Origin: Euprymna scolopes
Lineage: Eukaryota; Mollusca; Cephalopoda; Sepiida; Sepiolidae
NCBI GenBank assembly: GCA_024364805.1
Contig: CM044511.1
Span: 2,089,721-2,129,069, forward strand
DNA: 39,349 nt
Reading direction: 5' to 3'
Position 1 is the first letter of the stretch; each line of letters begins with the position of its first letter. A program made the translations under genes and the position numbers. Below the pieces are notes generated by a model. It was not told where the DNA came from. It made no database searches and worked only from the letters and a program-made list of their open reading frames with translations. Below are positions 8,541 through 21,430 of the stretch, in pieces.

Positions 8541-9430
8541 ACTTTATACATGAATATTATATTATTTTTAATTAGTTCATTGCCATTACTTTTAGAATGA
8601 ATTTATAGTATACAGTACAATAAATACAATTAGTAGTACCTGATTTTATGTTTACGTATGTATTTAACGTTATAGATGTTATGCAGTTCGTTTTTGCATT
8701 CAAGATATCACGAACGCGCATGAGGTTTATGACTCATTTCAACTGTGGCTGTAACGCCTAAACAATAGGTTCCGTGTAATTATTAAGAATAATGGAACCC
8801 GTGGTCAATAACAAATAACAAATTCATTCTATCAAGCGTTTTTATCAAACGTTTCTTTATATAATCACATACTTTATATCGTTTCTAGAACTAATAATGA
8901 AGGTGTTTAATTATTTACGGTCGCAATTCTTTATAAAATTTCACGTGTCTTAAACTTTCGTCAACACTGATCTCGTCTTATATTAATAAATCTGAAATGA
9001 CAAAAGGGGGGTTACAGTGTGTAATTGGATGTTGGAAAGCTTTATGTGGTCCCTCCTGTAAGTATTCGGTGTTTTCCTAGAAAGAATTGCAACTTGAAAA
9101 AATATTTAGGGAAACGAATACGAAAATAATCCATTTGATAGAATTACAATGAAGGAATAAATCAGTAAAGGCGGCAGTAATAAAAATAAATATATCTTTA
9201 CTCTAGATCTTTTTACCAGCTTCTTTTCGTCTTGCTTTTTCTTCTTTAGATGATAAAAGCAATTGCATTTTGTAGAAGATCGGAAGATTACATCAGCCGA
9301 AACATGGTGAAAATTACATTCCAACAACAAAGTAAACATAAATCAAAGAATAAACACTCAATTATATCGGGTTTTGTACCAAGACACCCCCATATATGTA
9401 TGTATGTATAAATATATCTATCTATCGCTC
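8541..9430. other. AT-rich sequence, no gene seen
   Basis: No protein family, RNA gene or terminal repeats recognised on either strand. Confidence 0.5.
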
Positions 9431-9433
9431 TCT

Positions 9434-9535
<102 letters not shown>

Positions 9536-10255
9536 TCTTATGAATTCCTTTGTTTGTGGTTGTATTGATATTCATGTTCATATTTTCTATTAATTTAAAA
9601 GGAAATACAACTTTGTTATATATGGGTTGTGGAATTGCATTCACTAGCAAAAGATATAGTCTATTGGCATATTCTTTTAAACATTCATTTTAATTAATTC
9701 CGTATTAGTTTATTCGGTTTTCATATGGGATGATCATCTTTAGTTAATTATTACGTGAATTATATTAATGCAGATAGTATACATAATTTATACTAGCATA
9801 ATGCTTGTGGAAAAAAGTTTATAGTAAACGCAAAATTGTTTCCCTATATATTTATGTATATGTATATATTTTTGTTTAACAAATTTTTCCTACCGACCTC
9901 CTCATAGAGTTTGTAGTTTACAGACAGGAAACTCCATATATAAGGTAGTTGAATCCACGCGAAACATTATATTTGGGGTTTACGCGGGAATAATTTGTCC
10001 AAAAGTGTGAAAATTAAAAAGAAAAAATTCCAGGTGAAGGTCGAACGACGGCATTTCGAATGCATAATGTAGTAGCTATTGGTTCATGTTTTAATTTTAA
10101 CCTTGCGTTATACATGTCTTCATCTCTCAGTCATAGACGAGAGAAGATACACTAAATCGTGAGCCGAAGGTTTGTGTTTCTATTCTCGTTAGTGGCGCAC
10201 GAATCTTTAAAAAAAAAAAAAAACTTTGTTCAAACATTACTACGTATTTCGTCCA
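9536..10255. other. AT-rich sequence, no gene seen
   Basis: A poly-A run of 15 bases at about 10209-10223 is the only marked feature. No matching retroposon body or target duplication could be assigned to it. Confidence 0.5.
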
Positions 10256-10257
10256 AT

Positions 10258-11008
10258 CCATATATATATATAATTGAAAGTGTCTGTTTGTCTGTGGCTG
10301 TCGCTGTGTGTGCATTTCTCTACGTAATAGCTCTGTCCTCTGTCAACTTTCAGTTTACCGACTGGAAATTTGATATGCAGCGTAGTGAGATTTAGGAAAA
10401 TCTGTGTAACCTGTTTTCGGCCAGAAATTTGGCTGTTAAGGAGTCAAAGTTCAACGATTTGACATATGAGAACTCTACACAACCTTCTACAATTTTGGGT
10501 CTAAACAATTGAAATTTTAGATATAGGTTCCTTGGACATGGATCTAACTTAATAACTTGCGTTTAGCATAAACAATAAAGGTTAGGGGGTCATAATTGAG
10601 ATAGGGCAATCTTTTTAATCGGTTTGGCTCCAAATTTGAGCCACAAACATATGAATGTATGGATGTATCTTTGCATGGTTGTCTGAAACTTTGGATAGAG
10701 GAAACGGATTTTCACCAGATCAGTATCGTTTGGAAGCTCGACCATTAAACGACAAATACCTAAAAGTTGGCTAAAAGAATTAATTTCTTCGCCCTCGACT
10801 TAGCATTTTTCTACAGGGAAAGGCCCCTTTCTTCGCCCATGATTCCCGAAAGCCATCCCTTCTCTTCGAGTGTCTAGCCTTAATTTAAACCTATGTCACT
10901 TCCAGTGTGGTCGTGATCGTAACAGGAAAGACGTCACGTTTTTCCCCGTTCTTCTTACTACCACGTTTTTCTTTGCTCAACACACGCCTCCAAACACCCG
11001 GGCAACGA

Positions 11009-11010
<2 letters not shown>
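10258..11010 (+). mobile_element. Probable Helitron-like non-autonomous element
   Basis: The left part, TCCATATATATATATAATTG then GTCTGTTTGTCTGTGGCTGT, resembles the TCTRTATATATAAAA..CTGTCTGTCTG starts of Helitron-like repeats. The right part ends ACACCCGGGCAACGACGC against an (AT)n tract, resembling GC-rich Helitron 3' hairpins, but the terminal CTAG is not visible. The interior has no coding frame. Boundaries and family are inferred from end resemblance only. Confidence 0.4.

Positions 11011-11066
<56 letters not shown>
11011..11066 (+). repeat. (AT)n microsatellite
   Basis: About 26 uninterrupted dinucleotides between the CCCGGGCAACGACG end and the next Helitron-like start. Confidence 0.97.
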
Positions 11067-11068
<2 letters not shown>

Positions 11069-11250
11069 CAATTTTATTAACGGAAATTGGTCTCTTTGTG
11101 AGTCTGTGCGTATGTATGTGTGGGTGTTAATTCTAACTAGGGCTTGAAAACCGCAGGGCGGATTCTCATGGGATTTTTTACAGTGGCAGTGGTCTTAGTT
11201 TAATTATGACTATGTTCAATAAGTATCGATACTCGGTCATCGAAATAGTC
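11067..11250 (+). mobile_element. Second Helitron-like 5' fragment
   Basis: GTCTCTTTGTGAGTCTGTGC followed by AAAACCGCAGGGCGGATTCT and GGGATTTTTTACAG parallels the order of motifs in copy A at 6.14 kb (CTGTAAAAACCGCAGAGC). No 3' end is found. Confidence 0.4.
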
Positions 11251-12003
11251 CTATGAAAAGAGGATCACGATTTAAACCTTGCATAGTCTTATATAAAAAG
11301 TGAGAATTAGATTTTTTTATTACCACATTGGCCGAAACACTCGCATATAAAAACAACATTATAGTAGTTTATATAATACGCACGCGTTCGAAATAAATGT
11401 TTCTATTCAAAGCACAATTGAGACATTGCTCTTGATTTTTTTCTATTTTTAATATAAATCAAAGCCATTGTCAACTGAATGCTGTTTACACTACAATTGA
11501 AACGTGATACTTGACTTCTGAATTTGCAACTCATTAACGCTATTATTTGTAGTTGCTATAGTCAGGACCAGCGGTATGTGAAGCTTCCTCGCGGTGCACG
11601 GCAATGGCCCCACTACTAAAACATGAAATAAATCGATGTGATGGAAAAGTGGGCTATTTCTCCGATTTCAGTAACTATACAAATACGGGAGTATGAAGCA
11701 TTCACTGGTTTTTATTTGATCCCGTGCAAAGTCTGGTTTCCTCGCTTGTTTATATATTTTAAATGCTATTCTATTTGCATTTGTCCAAATAATTACGACA
11801 CAACTGTATCGCATAAGGTAATACACAATATAATGTTCTCATTTTACAATTTTAAATTTGGTTCTCTTGAATTTTGCGAAAAATATATGCATGCATATAA
11901 TTATGAAAACTTATAATCATGAAGCTTAATTAATCGAGTCAATCAATATTGAATTGATTTTATTGGTATATAACCTTTACTCGAATTTTAATATAGTAAT
12001 ATG

Positions 12004-12038
<35 letters not shown>

Positions 12039-13300
12039 CATATATATATAGCCAAAAAGTATATATATATATGTTATACAAATAAAAAGTATATATATAT
12101 ATATACTTTTCTATTTGTATCAGCATAAGCACGAATATATCGCTACACATTCATGAGCATGTTTTCGCCAGCTAGTTGCTTATTAGGAATTGTCCAGGAC
12201 CTCTTTCAGCCGGCATTGCATATATAAAAGCTTAGTAATAAAGATTAGTAAAATAAAAAATATATATATAAAAAAAAATAAAAGTAAACTTATACCACAA
12301 CCGGTTTACAACAAGGTCATTTTCTAGAACACGAAGAAAGATAGCCAAACCCCTTCACAATAAAAAGAAAATAAGGAAGGAATAATAAGTAAATTTACCC
12401 TTTGTTGTGGGCTGGGGAAAATTAGTAGAGAATAACAAAGATTCTGATTTAGTAACTAGCGAACTTAATACCACATTGATATATTAAAATACGCGGTATA
12501 GTTAGTTACATGCAATAACCTTACGACTACTCATTACGAATGCCTTATCTGGTTCAAAAGTTTCTTATCTGGTTGAAATTTAGTATAAACGTTAATTTTG
12601 AGAAGATGCAGACAAGTCCGTATTTTTGTATCCATTTGGAACAGAATAAGGAATTAATAGATTAAACAAATTAATCACAACTATACCGCGTTTGCAACTA
12701 CTGATTAACACAAACATTTACCACGCCCACAAAACTCGCATTTATTTTTCGCGCACATGCTTCTTCGATGACTCAGGAATTTTTATTTTAAGGACCTCGA
12801 GAAAATATTGCGTGGAATATTAAATGTATCATGTTACTGACAAATCCATAATGAAAAAAAATGTTTGATGCTCGAGGATATTTAAGATTAATCTGAAGGA
12901 TATTACAGTGTTTAAGAAAGGGTTGCTAAGAAAGACTATAACAGTAATTCTTACAGACTTGTTGGGGAACAAGAGGTTGATAAAATGATTACTGGCCAGA
13001 GGCGGGAGGAAGTTACTCTGTTTAAAGCCAAACAGGGCTTCTCATAAAAGACAAAAATATGTATGCACCTTACTAGTCTTGAGTCGTAAAACGCTTATAT
13101 ATGATATTCTGATTAATGTAGATTTCGTAGTTATTATATTTTATTGGACTCAATATAAAATAGTGATTTAAAACGGTTTAATAAAACCTTTTACGCCTCA
13201 TCGAGCATCGGAACCAAAACGTAGAGCTGGATTCCTTTGACGTTAATGCGTAGACTACGAATACATGTTTTCTGTAGGGATGAAAAGTCAAATATGAACC
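11251..13300. other. AT-rich sequence, no gene seen
   Basis: It contains (AT)n at about 12008-12042 and a 44-bp palindrome at 12077-12120, but no recognisable coding sequence. The 92-codon frame at 11638-11916 has AT-rich, low-complexity composition and no motif. Confidence 0.5.
12077..12120. repeat. Near-perfect 44-bp palindrome around (AT)n
   Basis: The left arm ATACAAATAAAAAGTATATA is mirrored by TATATACTTTTCTATTTGTAT with one mismatch. It could extrude a cruciform or be the folded remnant of a tiny inverted-repeat element. No target duplication identified. Confidence 0.7.
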
Positions 13301-13319
13301 AATATCTATTACGTTATGC

Positions 13320-13512
13320 TATGGATAAAGCTTACTTTTAGATGGCGTACTATACTCATATCTGTGGGAGGTTTCCGCTCAGAATACTCGTTCCCTCGAA
13401 AGAGTCCAATATCAACGTGATAATCTGATTGGCATTGATCTCTTTTTGTTGTGCCATTATATTTTACACCGAAGAAGTTTTGTTGGCTTCTCTTTTCTTC
13501 ATCTACATCTAT
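13320..13512 (+). pseudogene. LINE fragment, downstream of the RT core (CR1/jockey type)
   Basis: One frame reads LERVQYQRDNLIGIDLFLLC then HYILHRRSFVGFSFL, matching LDRVQRRAxRLIGxP..LxPLSHRRxVAxLSLFYRY of the segment after the polymerase domain. Immediately upstream, AYYTHICG in another frame resembles the EYCSHIWG that precedes it in the family. One frameshift lies between the two pieces and a stop ends the match after HLFI. It is separate from, or displaced relative to, the RT fragment that starts 570 bases downstream, because the protein order is reversed. Confidence 0.65.
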
Positions 13513-14054
13513 TCATATGAACTTATATCAAACGTATATTTCTTTTGGTAAAAGTGAAATATATCCTAACTGTCTTAAAGTCTAGGCTTCAGTACCTTTT
13601 TTTAATTACAAGAAGCGAACTGTTTAGAAAAAATACAGGCATGAACATATCTTAAATTTTTTCTGATATAAAAATTTTACGATAAGACAATGCTAGTAAT
13701 ATATATTTTTGTACAAATTACTCTTCTAACTTTGATTATTTTCTCAGAATGTTTCGCTCGATGAACTCCTCATCTTCTTCAGATGAATATAGACAATAGC
13801 TGTTGTTGGAAAATGGTATAAACTATCCAAATATTACGCATTATCGATGCTTATATTTAAAATACATTATATCCAAACGATTAGGGAACCGATTTTATCT
13901 GGAAATGAAAATGATTCATGGTGTTTCCGTTTCTATTGGAAAAAACAACAACAAAAAACTAGCAATTATTCCAGAAGAGTAGTCTGAAACATCTCAATTA
14001 ATACATAGGTAATGGTCTTTAAACATGTATTAAATAGGTATTTCGTTAGGATAA

Positions 14055-14815
14055 TAGTTCTTGATATATCTAAAACATTTGATATTGTTAAAAAAAGGTT
14101 TACTTCATAGGATTTTCAGCTAGAGTATAACTGGAAACGTATTCTTAATCGAAAAAATATTAGAGTAGTAGTTAATGGGCAGAAAACCGAAGCTTATAGT
14201 ACTAACACTTGCTGTCCCCACTGATCCATCCGGAACCTAACTCTCGACATCTATTTTGACGATGCTATTTTATATGGCCACACTTCTACCTGAACAAAAA
14301 CAAAATACGCCATGAGTGGCTTCCGGCCCTTGATAAGTGGTGATCACTGTGTAAAAAAAGATGGAGTACTGTTGAAACACTGGGGTTGAACACCTTAAAG
14401 TATTCTTTTTCTGCATTTACAGAGTACAAAACGTCTTCAGGACTTTGTGGACGATGACTTTTTCACCATTAACATTCCCGTTTGCAGGGAACAGACGTTT
14501 GGTCTTTGCCTCAATGACCTTTATGGTAGGTGCTTGGCTGAGCTCCAAATTCATGTTCACTCTGTTTTAAATGTTCACAACAAATACATCTCTGGTTATA
14601 AAAACTGACAACAATTTACCTCAAAACCTATAAGTTCCTTAAATTAAACAAAACTCCTATTGGCAGGGATTTTCAACGACTCCCCGGCCGTGGAATGAAA
14701 TTTATCATGTCTTTCTCACTGCTTACTATAAGATGGTCGATTTAAATTTAATGTGAATGAATTCCTACTGAGTTTTTTTTCCAAACAACTGAATGCACTC
14801 CCGCTGTTCCAGTTT
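14055..14815 (+). pseudogene. LINE reverse transcriptase with YADD-box remnant, internally deleted
   Basis: An intact protein would copy LINE RNA at the target site. Reading in one frame: LDISKTFDIVKKRF (RT motif A; usual LDISKAFDRVWHK), then NRKNIRVVVNGQKTEAYSTN, then a ruined GVPQGS box (CCPH-stop-S), then YFDDAILYG (usual YADD). The next recognisable part, about 200 bases on, is REQTFGLCLNDLYGRCLAEL (usual HRRxVAxLSLFYRYYxGRCSxEL). It is followed by FSTTPRPWNE (usual RTxRLWNSLP) and FKFNVNEFLL (usual FKxxVNxxL) to about 14780. The YADD-to-WN distance is about 430 bases against roughly 870 in full copies, so about 440 bases are missing. Several stops and frame changes are present. Plain LINE relic on the plus strand. 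Confidence 0.85.
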
Positions 14816-14819
14816 AAGT

Positions 14820-17325
14820 AGTTATGTTGTCTCATAATCTAACAAACATTAAATTCTAATCGAGGATTAGATAAGTCATGATATCACAAGTGAAATAAAC
14901 TTCCGGTGCACTGGTTTACGGTGTTCGCCGTTGGCCCCAAAATGTGTTTTTACAATCCTCTTTCCTGCTGTGCATTTCATGGAAAAATATGGTTCCACCT
15001 ACTTGGTCAATGTCGCTCTAATTGCGAACTATCATGTATGGTTATAAAAGATTACTGGAACATCTGTCATATTTTCTATCAAAGTTGAAATAATATTCTC
15101 TAAATTTTTTTGTGTGTTTTAAATTGTGTTTATTTTAAGCGGGGAAGTCTCCGAATAATAGGCATAAATATACGAATAACAATAGCTTGATTCCATACAA
15201 ATAAGTAGACGAATGTATAATACGAAGACGAAACACACCTGTCTTTCCGTTCAAAACAATGGACGCTTTACCAGTAGATGGTTATAATGTTGCACTTCCA
15301 TTGCGTTTTTCTCAAGGTGTCTGTTCAAGATGGTTGAGAGCCTCTCCAGTTGAATGTCGTATTTCATGCGTGCAGATTGATTAATCGGAGAGAGGAAAAG
15401 AAAAAAAAGGGCGAGGAGGAGAGAAATAGAAGCACTTCAGGCTAACATTTGATCTAAATAAAAGTAGCCCTACTTGACTGCACTTTGCCATCAAAAGCAT
15501 AGACGGCTTGGCCTGAACATGAGTATCTTGATAACGTAGTTTAAGAAGACAAGAGAGTGTGTCGGGCGGTTTTGAAAAATCGAAACAGGTGACACATAGC
15601 ATCCGTTAATTATCATTGTGTTGAAAGATATTGCCTCAGAAAGACAACGTCGGCAGTGAAAACCACAGCGGAAGAACTGGCGATCAGTTCAACATAATCA
15701 GCTGACTGGAAACTGACCGACCTTCATATTGTCCTTCACATATGCATATATCGTTGAAGCGTTTAATATTTATCATATGTCAAGGCTTCTTCGTGATAAA
15801 TTGCAATGGCTATTTGCTAGAATGACAGGACAATATCAAGTATTGAAGATCTTTCCCTTTAATACAAAACGTGATGAAAATAGGCATTTAGATCCCCCGT
15901 TTTCAAAAGTGTGTAATCTGAGAGCATTTTCCATGCTTATCTATTAGTTAAATAGTAAGTTATCTATTAGTTAAATAGTAAGTTAGTAAAAATACACAGA
16001 CCAAACTGACACTTTATCCACCATATAAGCATTAACCCTGGGATGATTGGTTGTGGGAAAACAGCCTCATTGCTGAATCAAAAAGTAACATTTAAAAATT
16101 GATGGTGATAATCAGAATAGTTGATATTAAGACAGGAAAAATACAGCACGTTTTTATTGATGAACAGACGATTACATTTATCATACATTCGTTTACATAT
16201 GTTGAATATATTCGTCTACCTATTTCCAATATATTTATCGATTTATGCCTAAGAAAATTCTAATATATAATATGTCTAATACATATATTATATTATAGAA
16301 GCTGCTGAAACATTGGAACGCATAAGTTATCAATCCACTGTTCCACATGGATAAAGGACGAGGTTAAATACATTTGTAAATGTAAGTGTGGGATTGACTG
16401 CTTAGTTCTCTGTAAAGGCGACTGGGAAATGTTATTGCTAAATACTTAGGACTTATGTCCTTTTATCAAAGACGTAATTAGATGAGGCTATGTTTGTGGA
16501 TGAAATAAAACCTTATGGTCAAAAATGTGTTCAGTTTCTCTAGTACGACAAAAAAATATTCTCTCGTTCGACAGAAATTTTACCGAATTCTGAAGTATGT
16601 TAGGAATTACGTCCCCTGAAACGGTATGCAAAAAACATTCAAGATGAGAGCAGAGGAATCCATATAATATGAATGATTCTGCTTAATCTAAAAAATCAGG
16701 AGCGAAAATTAAGAGGTAGTATCGTTCATGACCAAAAGATTAAGGATGCTTTAGCAAATCCTTGTATACAATAAAGCATTATCTCATTTACAAAGAAACG
16801 TTGGAAATTTTAAGTCTAAGAATCCAGTCTATTTGAAAGGAAAACGAAGTTTAGAATGTTTACTATTACTCTGCATTCAATGAGTATTGTTATTTTTTTC
16901 TTGTGTGGAACCTCAACAATCCGGTACTAATATACAAGAATAATATCTGTATGTTATGTTGCTCGTTCATTTTCACGCTTATGTGCTCTAATTTAAAACG
17001 TAAACCACGCAATTAACAGGTAACAATAATTTAATACTGCAGAATGTTATGAGGAATTAATATGGACATTAACCTTAACATAGTCGTCTCAGCCGAACTG
17101 ATTGGTGTTCAGTGTTGGTGACAGGTTATTTCGGAGTAAAAGGCTGCTCATAAAAATATTAATCTTTATATTCGACTTTCTTTCACGCTGGACACAAGCA
17201 ATTTCGCTTCTATCGTATAGAATAATTTTCTTTCAACTCGATCTTCAGTTATATGAAATAAAGTGGTATCAAATATCTTATTAAAGGAAAATAAAGTGTT
17301 TCCTACTATTAAACAATTTTATTAG
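14820..17325. other. AT-rich sequence, no gene seen
   Basis: No conserved coding sequence. It holds a perfect 23-bp tandem duplication (15937-15982). Open frames of 60-73 codons in this stretch have no signal sequence, motif or codon bias that would separate them from chance. Confidence 0.5.
15937..15982 (+). repeat. Perfect 23-bp tandem duplication
   Basis: TTATCTATTAGTTAAATAGT then AAG occurs twice with no mismatch, and each unit contains a CTATTAGTTAAATAG near-palindrome. Lack of mismatches suggests a recent event. Confidence 0.95.
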
Positions 17326-17329
17326 ATGT

Positions 17330-18072
17330 TTTAAAATTGTAATAATACATTATAATAAGCAATGTAATCAATGCCTACATTTATATAAATCTTGTATATT
17401 TATTATACGTATTAGGAAAATATATTGTTCTTGCCCAAGCGGATAGTATAAGGAATGGCTATATATTACGTAACCGAATCAAGAGAAACGTATTACTTCT
17501 AAGAACTGTATTATGACGAAGAACTATATATTACATTATCCTTTGCCGATGACAATAACACTTTAATACCCTTAAAGGAAAAAAGTAATGATTAGGTGAA
17601 AGGTTTTTTGACTAGATACCGGGGAATACAGAACCCTATTTAAATATGAAGGAGGTAATTCCTAGGATGGTAGTAACTTAGCAACATAATATATACTAAA
17701 ATATGATCCTCAGAAAACGGATAACGCATAGCTTGGGAGATATTTTCATAATTTTTTATGAAGTGTTATAATACATGGCAATAACCAATATATCCGATCC
17801 TTATATTTAAATAAATCTTATATATTTATTATTAGGGCGGTGACAACGCCATATTCTTTTCATTGTTTTAAATATCGAGCGTGTATTTGTTGGTATCTTA
17901 TATGCTTTTATATAGAGTGGTGTAGTTCTAGGTTTATTAACTGTGTCTTAATGTGTCGGATATATACTCGAGACTCCAAACAATGAAACGAATATTCTGT
18001 TGTCATACCCCTATTTTTTATACGTATTTGAAAATATATATTGTGTTTGCCTAGGAGAATAGTATAAGGAAT

Positions 18073-18114
<42 letters not shown>

Positions 18115-18295
18115 CGTCTTAAAGGAAAAATGATTGAATGGAAGGTTTTCTGACTAGGTAAAAAGGGATGCAGGACTATTTTAAAATGAAAGGCAATTTC
18201 TAGGAGGGTAGTATCCTAGCAACATGCGCATATACTCAAGTATGAATCTCAGAAAACCGAGAATGTATTGCTTGGAAGATATTATCATGAACACT
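17330..18295 (+). repeat. Tandem duplication of about 435 bp, second copy interrupted
   Basis: Copy 1 (17330-17764) and copy 2 (17765-18295) share TATTTATTATACGTATT, GGATAGTATAAGGAATGG/AGAATAGTATAAGGAATCA, CCCTTAAAGGAAAA, GGTTTTTTGACTAG, GATGGTAGTAACTTAGCAAC and TCAGAAAACGGATAACGCAT in the same order. Copy 2 carries a 181-bp MITE and an (AT)n expansion at 18077-18113; copy 1 has about 90 bases that copy 2 lacks. Neither copy shows coding capacity, so this is duplicated non-coding DNA. Confidence 0.85.
17833..18013. mobile_element. hAT-type MITE with TIRs and 8-bp target duplication
   Basis: The left end reads TAGGGCGGTGACAACGCCAT, then ATTCTTTTCATTGTTT. The reverse complement of the right end reads TAGGGGTATGACAACAGAAT, then ATTCGTTTCATTGTTT. 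The ends match over about 36 bases with a few differences. Flanks are TTTATTAT on the left and TTTTTTAT on the right: 8 bases, one mismatch. Copy 1 of the surrounding duplication has the uninterrupted site TATTTATTATACGTATT with a single TTTATTAT. No coding capacity. Confidence 0.92.
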
Positions 18296-18982
18296 GGACG
18301 GATATTGGTATATTGTTAGTCTCCTGAGAAACACCATATACATAATAATTGGTAATTTTAAATGTTTCTGAACATGTTGAAATGGCAAAAAATAATGTTT
18401 TAAAAAAGAATTAGGTAATTTAAAGGGATGAAATACGTATGTACAATTGTATATAATGATTTTAGAATGTTTAATGAAAAAAAATTTGAGTATAATACGT
18501 CAGAAAAACAAAATATGACTTACTATTGACATCAGATAATAAACATAGAAGGGCAGTTGTTATTATAGACACATAGTAAGAGTGATTAGCTTAAACAAAC
18601 CAGTAGGTGAGCTATACGTGGTTGGATACCGGACGATGATTATAGTATCTACACTGGAAAAATGTTGAAATAAGAATCGGCTTGCAATTTCCAAGACGGG
18701 GACTGTAAGGAAATAGAAGTTACTTCAAAATATAACCAAGAGTGTCGCTTGAATTCCTTGGAGTGTATCATCATTGCATCCATTCCAAACTTGTCAATAA
18801 AGACCGACTAATGAACGAATAGACGTGGACGTTTGTTATTCGCTATTTTATTAAGAACCGTTGCGTATGTCATTGCCCCTCAATCTTTTATAATAGTTGA
18901 ATCTGTTATTTAGACACCTCCATCCATGAACACATATGTACACACATACGTATCAGACGACAAAGTGCTGTTGAACAATCAC

Positions 18983-19039
<57 letters not shown>

Positions 19040-19690
19040 TGGTGTGCCCCTTTGACTGATATCATAGCGTTGTATCTCTGTTAACTCTGGTAGGCAGGGT
19101 CAAGGATCGAAACATTTTCTTATTATTAATTGATTCGATCGACGGTGTGTCACATGATCGAATATTATGATTAGAAAACCAAAACAATTGGGAAAAAGTG
19201 ATTGACAACTGAAATAATAAACCGCTACAAATGAATGTTAAAATATGAAAAAAAGACGTAAACATAATTTGTAGTTTACATAAACAAACAGCTAGACTGA
19301 GGTTCCGTCAGCTCTTGGTTCAAGACACATGGTGAGATGTAGTTTTTTTAGATTTTAGTCAGTCCTTTATTGAACATCAGAGAAAACGGATGACTCAAGT
19401 AGCTGGGTCTCTCCGTGACGCAGGGAGTGGGCTTTTTTCCGAAAGGCAATATATGAAGATGTTGTAATCTCTGAAGATGCAGGCCGGAAACATAAAAATA
19501 AAGGTTCGTGTATACTCCAAGTTTATGTTGTGTTTATTTACATCCGTTAAAAAGAATTGTTTTTCTACACCTGATGATACGAACTATATGCATATAAGCA
19601 TTTATACGTACATGAATATGCAGATAAAATAAGGCACCGCTATTAAACATGTACGCCATTTTGGAACATAATCAGATATACACACAGTGT
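18296..19690. other. AT-rich sequence, no gene seen
   Basis: Contains an (AT)n tract at about 18986-19036. The phrase CTGAAGATGCAGGCCGGAAAC (19472-19492) resembles a motif often seen near the ends of Penelope-like or LINE elements, but nothing else supports that. Confidence 0.45.
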
Positions 19691-19694
19691 AAAA

Positions 19695-20145
19695 TTATAT
19701 ATATAGATAATATTAAGCTGAACGTCTTTGTGTGTGTCTTGTGTCGACTAGGCTCCTATATGGTTGACTATTATAGAAAACTGATCACATATTATGATAG
19801 AAGATGTATCGAGACACAGGAATGAGTAGGCTTTATCTCGGTGTTCGTTCGCGACTGACCTCCATAGAATCAAAATATGTCACAAAGTTTAACAAGGTTT
19901 TTTTTTAATATATATCCATAGAATATTGTGATAAGTGTTTCAGTGTGAACAGGTATGGTTTAATAAATTATGGTGTTTATCTCTTTTATTTTTACTTTCA
20001 TCATATTTTTTTTGGTTTTGATACCCCCAAATTCGAAGCTATCTCTTTACAACTCTTCCTATTCATATCCCATGATACTTTCATAAATCTGAGTCCATTT
20101 TCTGTAGGCTGTTTTTGAATCCAGTCACGGACGGGTATTTGGCTA

Positions 20146-20146
<1 letters not shown>
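19695..20146 (+). mobile_element. Probable Helitron-like element, 3' CTAG end
   Basis: The right end reads AGTCACGGACGGGTATTTGG then CTAG, followed by T and an (AT)n tract, the standard Helitron 3' terminus and target. The left boundary is inferred from an AT-rich start followed by GTCTTTGTGTGTGTCTTGTG, comparable to the CTGTCTG-type starts elsewhere in the window. No strong terminal hairpin and no coding sequence. The left edge is uncertain by tens of bases. Confidence 0.5.

Positions 20147-20191
<45 letters not shown>
20147..20191 (+). repeat. (AT)n microsatellite abutting Helitron-like end
   Basis: About 22 uninterrupted dinucleotides starting at the base after CTAG. Confidence 0.97.
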
Positions 20192-20193
<2 letters not shown>

Positions 20194-21430
20194 TTTGTCT
20201 AAACTAAACAAAACTCCCTCATTCTGAAATGGGCAAAGAGTATAGAGCTATTTCTTAGGGCAACAGCTTAGTGCGAGATTTATTTTCGTATATGGTAAAT
20301 GTTGTGCTCATTTTTGTATTAAATAATATTTGCCATTATCAACGAACTGTTTATTGGCCGGATACTATACTCATTTTTTTTCTGCTTCACCTTACAATAA
20401 ATAATATCTATGAAAAATTGCAGCCCGACTGGCAAAGTAGTTTCCGCGAAAACTATACACTAAATGTAGGAATATATTTACAATTATGCAATAATTCCTA
20501 TAAATTCCTAACTCTGAATTGAACGAATAATATACCATAAAAATATCCATAAAATAAGGGGGATGGACAAACAAAAAGTACTGGTCTACATATACAGAAA
20601 TTTAGATGTAATGCGAAAAATTCGCTTTAATCGTTCAATATCAATCTGGAACGTATCACAGTAGCTCTTTACATTTCAGTGGCCAACATGTCGTATTTTA
20701 TGTGATCAAATGAAAAACAAACGAGAAAAATATATAGAGAGTAGAAAAATAGACACTTCTTGGTTCTGTTTGTTTAATCATTTATGGATTATTCTATTGA
20801 TTGTTTAGTATAAATTACTTTTCTCGTTTTTATCAAATGTTTTGTTACGCGTTCTTTTATTATTGATAAGAAGCTTTTAAGTTAAAATGAAAATGTCTGA
20901 TTGAAGTGAATTCGCAGATATTTTTTACGTAACAATAAAATTGATTTTTGCAGACATCGCAATGAAAACAATTAAAAAGAAGAAAAGGTAAATAAAAGCA
21001 CCTTTCACATGACCGATGTGTGCAACAACAAAAGATATTTTCTCAAATTAGAAAGCTGAGATTTGTTCCCAAATGGGGCGTCGTTTTTCAAGACGTTTTG
21101 ATTAAAATCGATGTTTCTCTTTAAGATATACTTTTTTTTGAAACATCGTTATTTTTTAAACATAGATCCTTTACTATGTTCTACGATCGTTCTGAGATAA
21201 AGTTTTTTCAGCTTTTTACTTTAGTTTCTTTCAACAACTTTCACTAGATTTATTTCCTGGTATTTTCATGAAAATACCGTTGTAATCTTATATTTTGGAT
21301 AGATATTTTTACATCAATACCGACATATATGAATGTTTTTGACATTTGGACTATCGAATTATTTACCATGAGAATATAAACCCGAAATCTTTCGACTAAA
21401 CCTTCAAAAACACCTTCATTGATATATTTA
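20192..21430. other. AT-rich sequence, no gene seen
   Basis: No family recognised on either strand; the short frames at 20271-20574 are overlapping antisense chance frames. Confidence 0.5.

Noticed and set aside
13745-13790. Minus-strand TCATCTGAAGAAGATGAGGA and GAGCGAAACATTCTGAG, and plus-strand CTGAAGATGCAGGCCGGAAA at 19.47 kb, as Penelope-like element ends
   Set aside because: A GAAGA..CGAAAC phrase occurs near ends of several element types. No reverse transcriptase or GIY-YIG match was found beside either copy.
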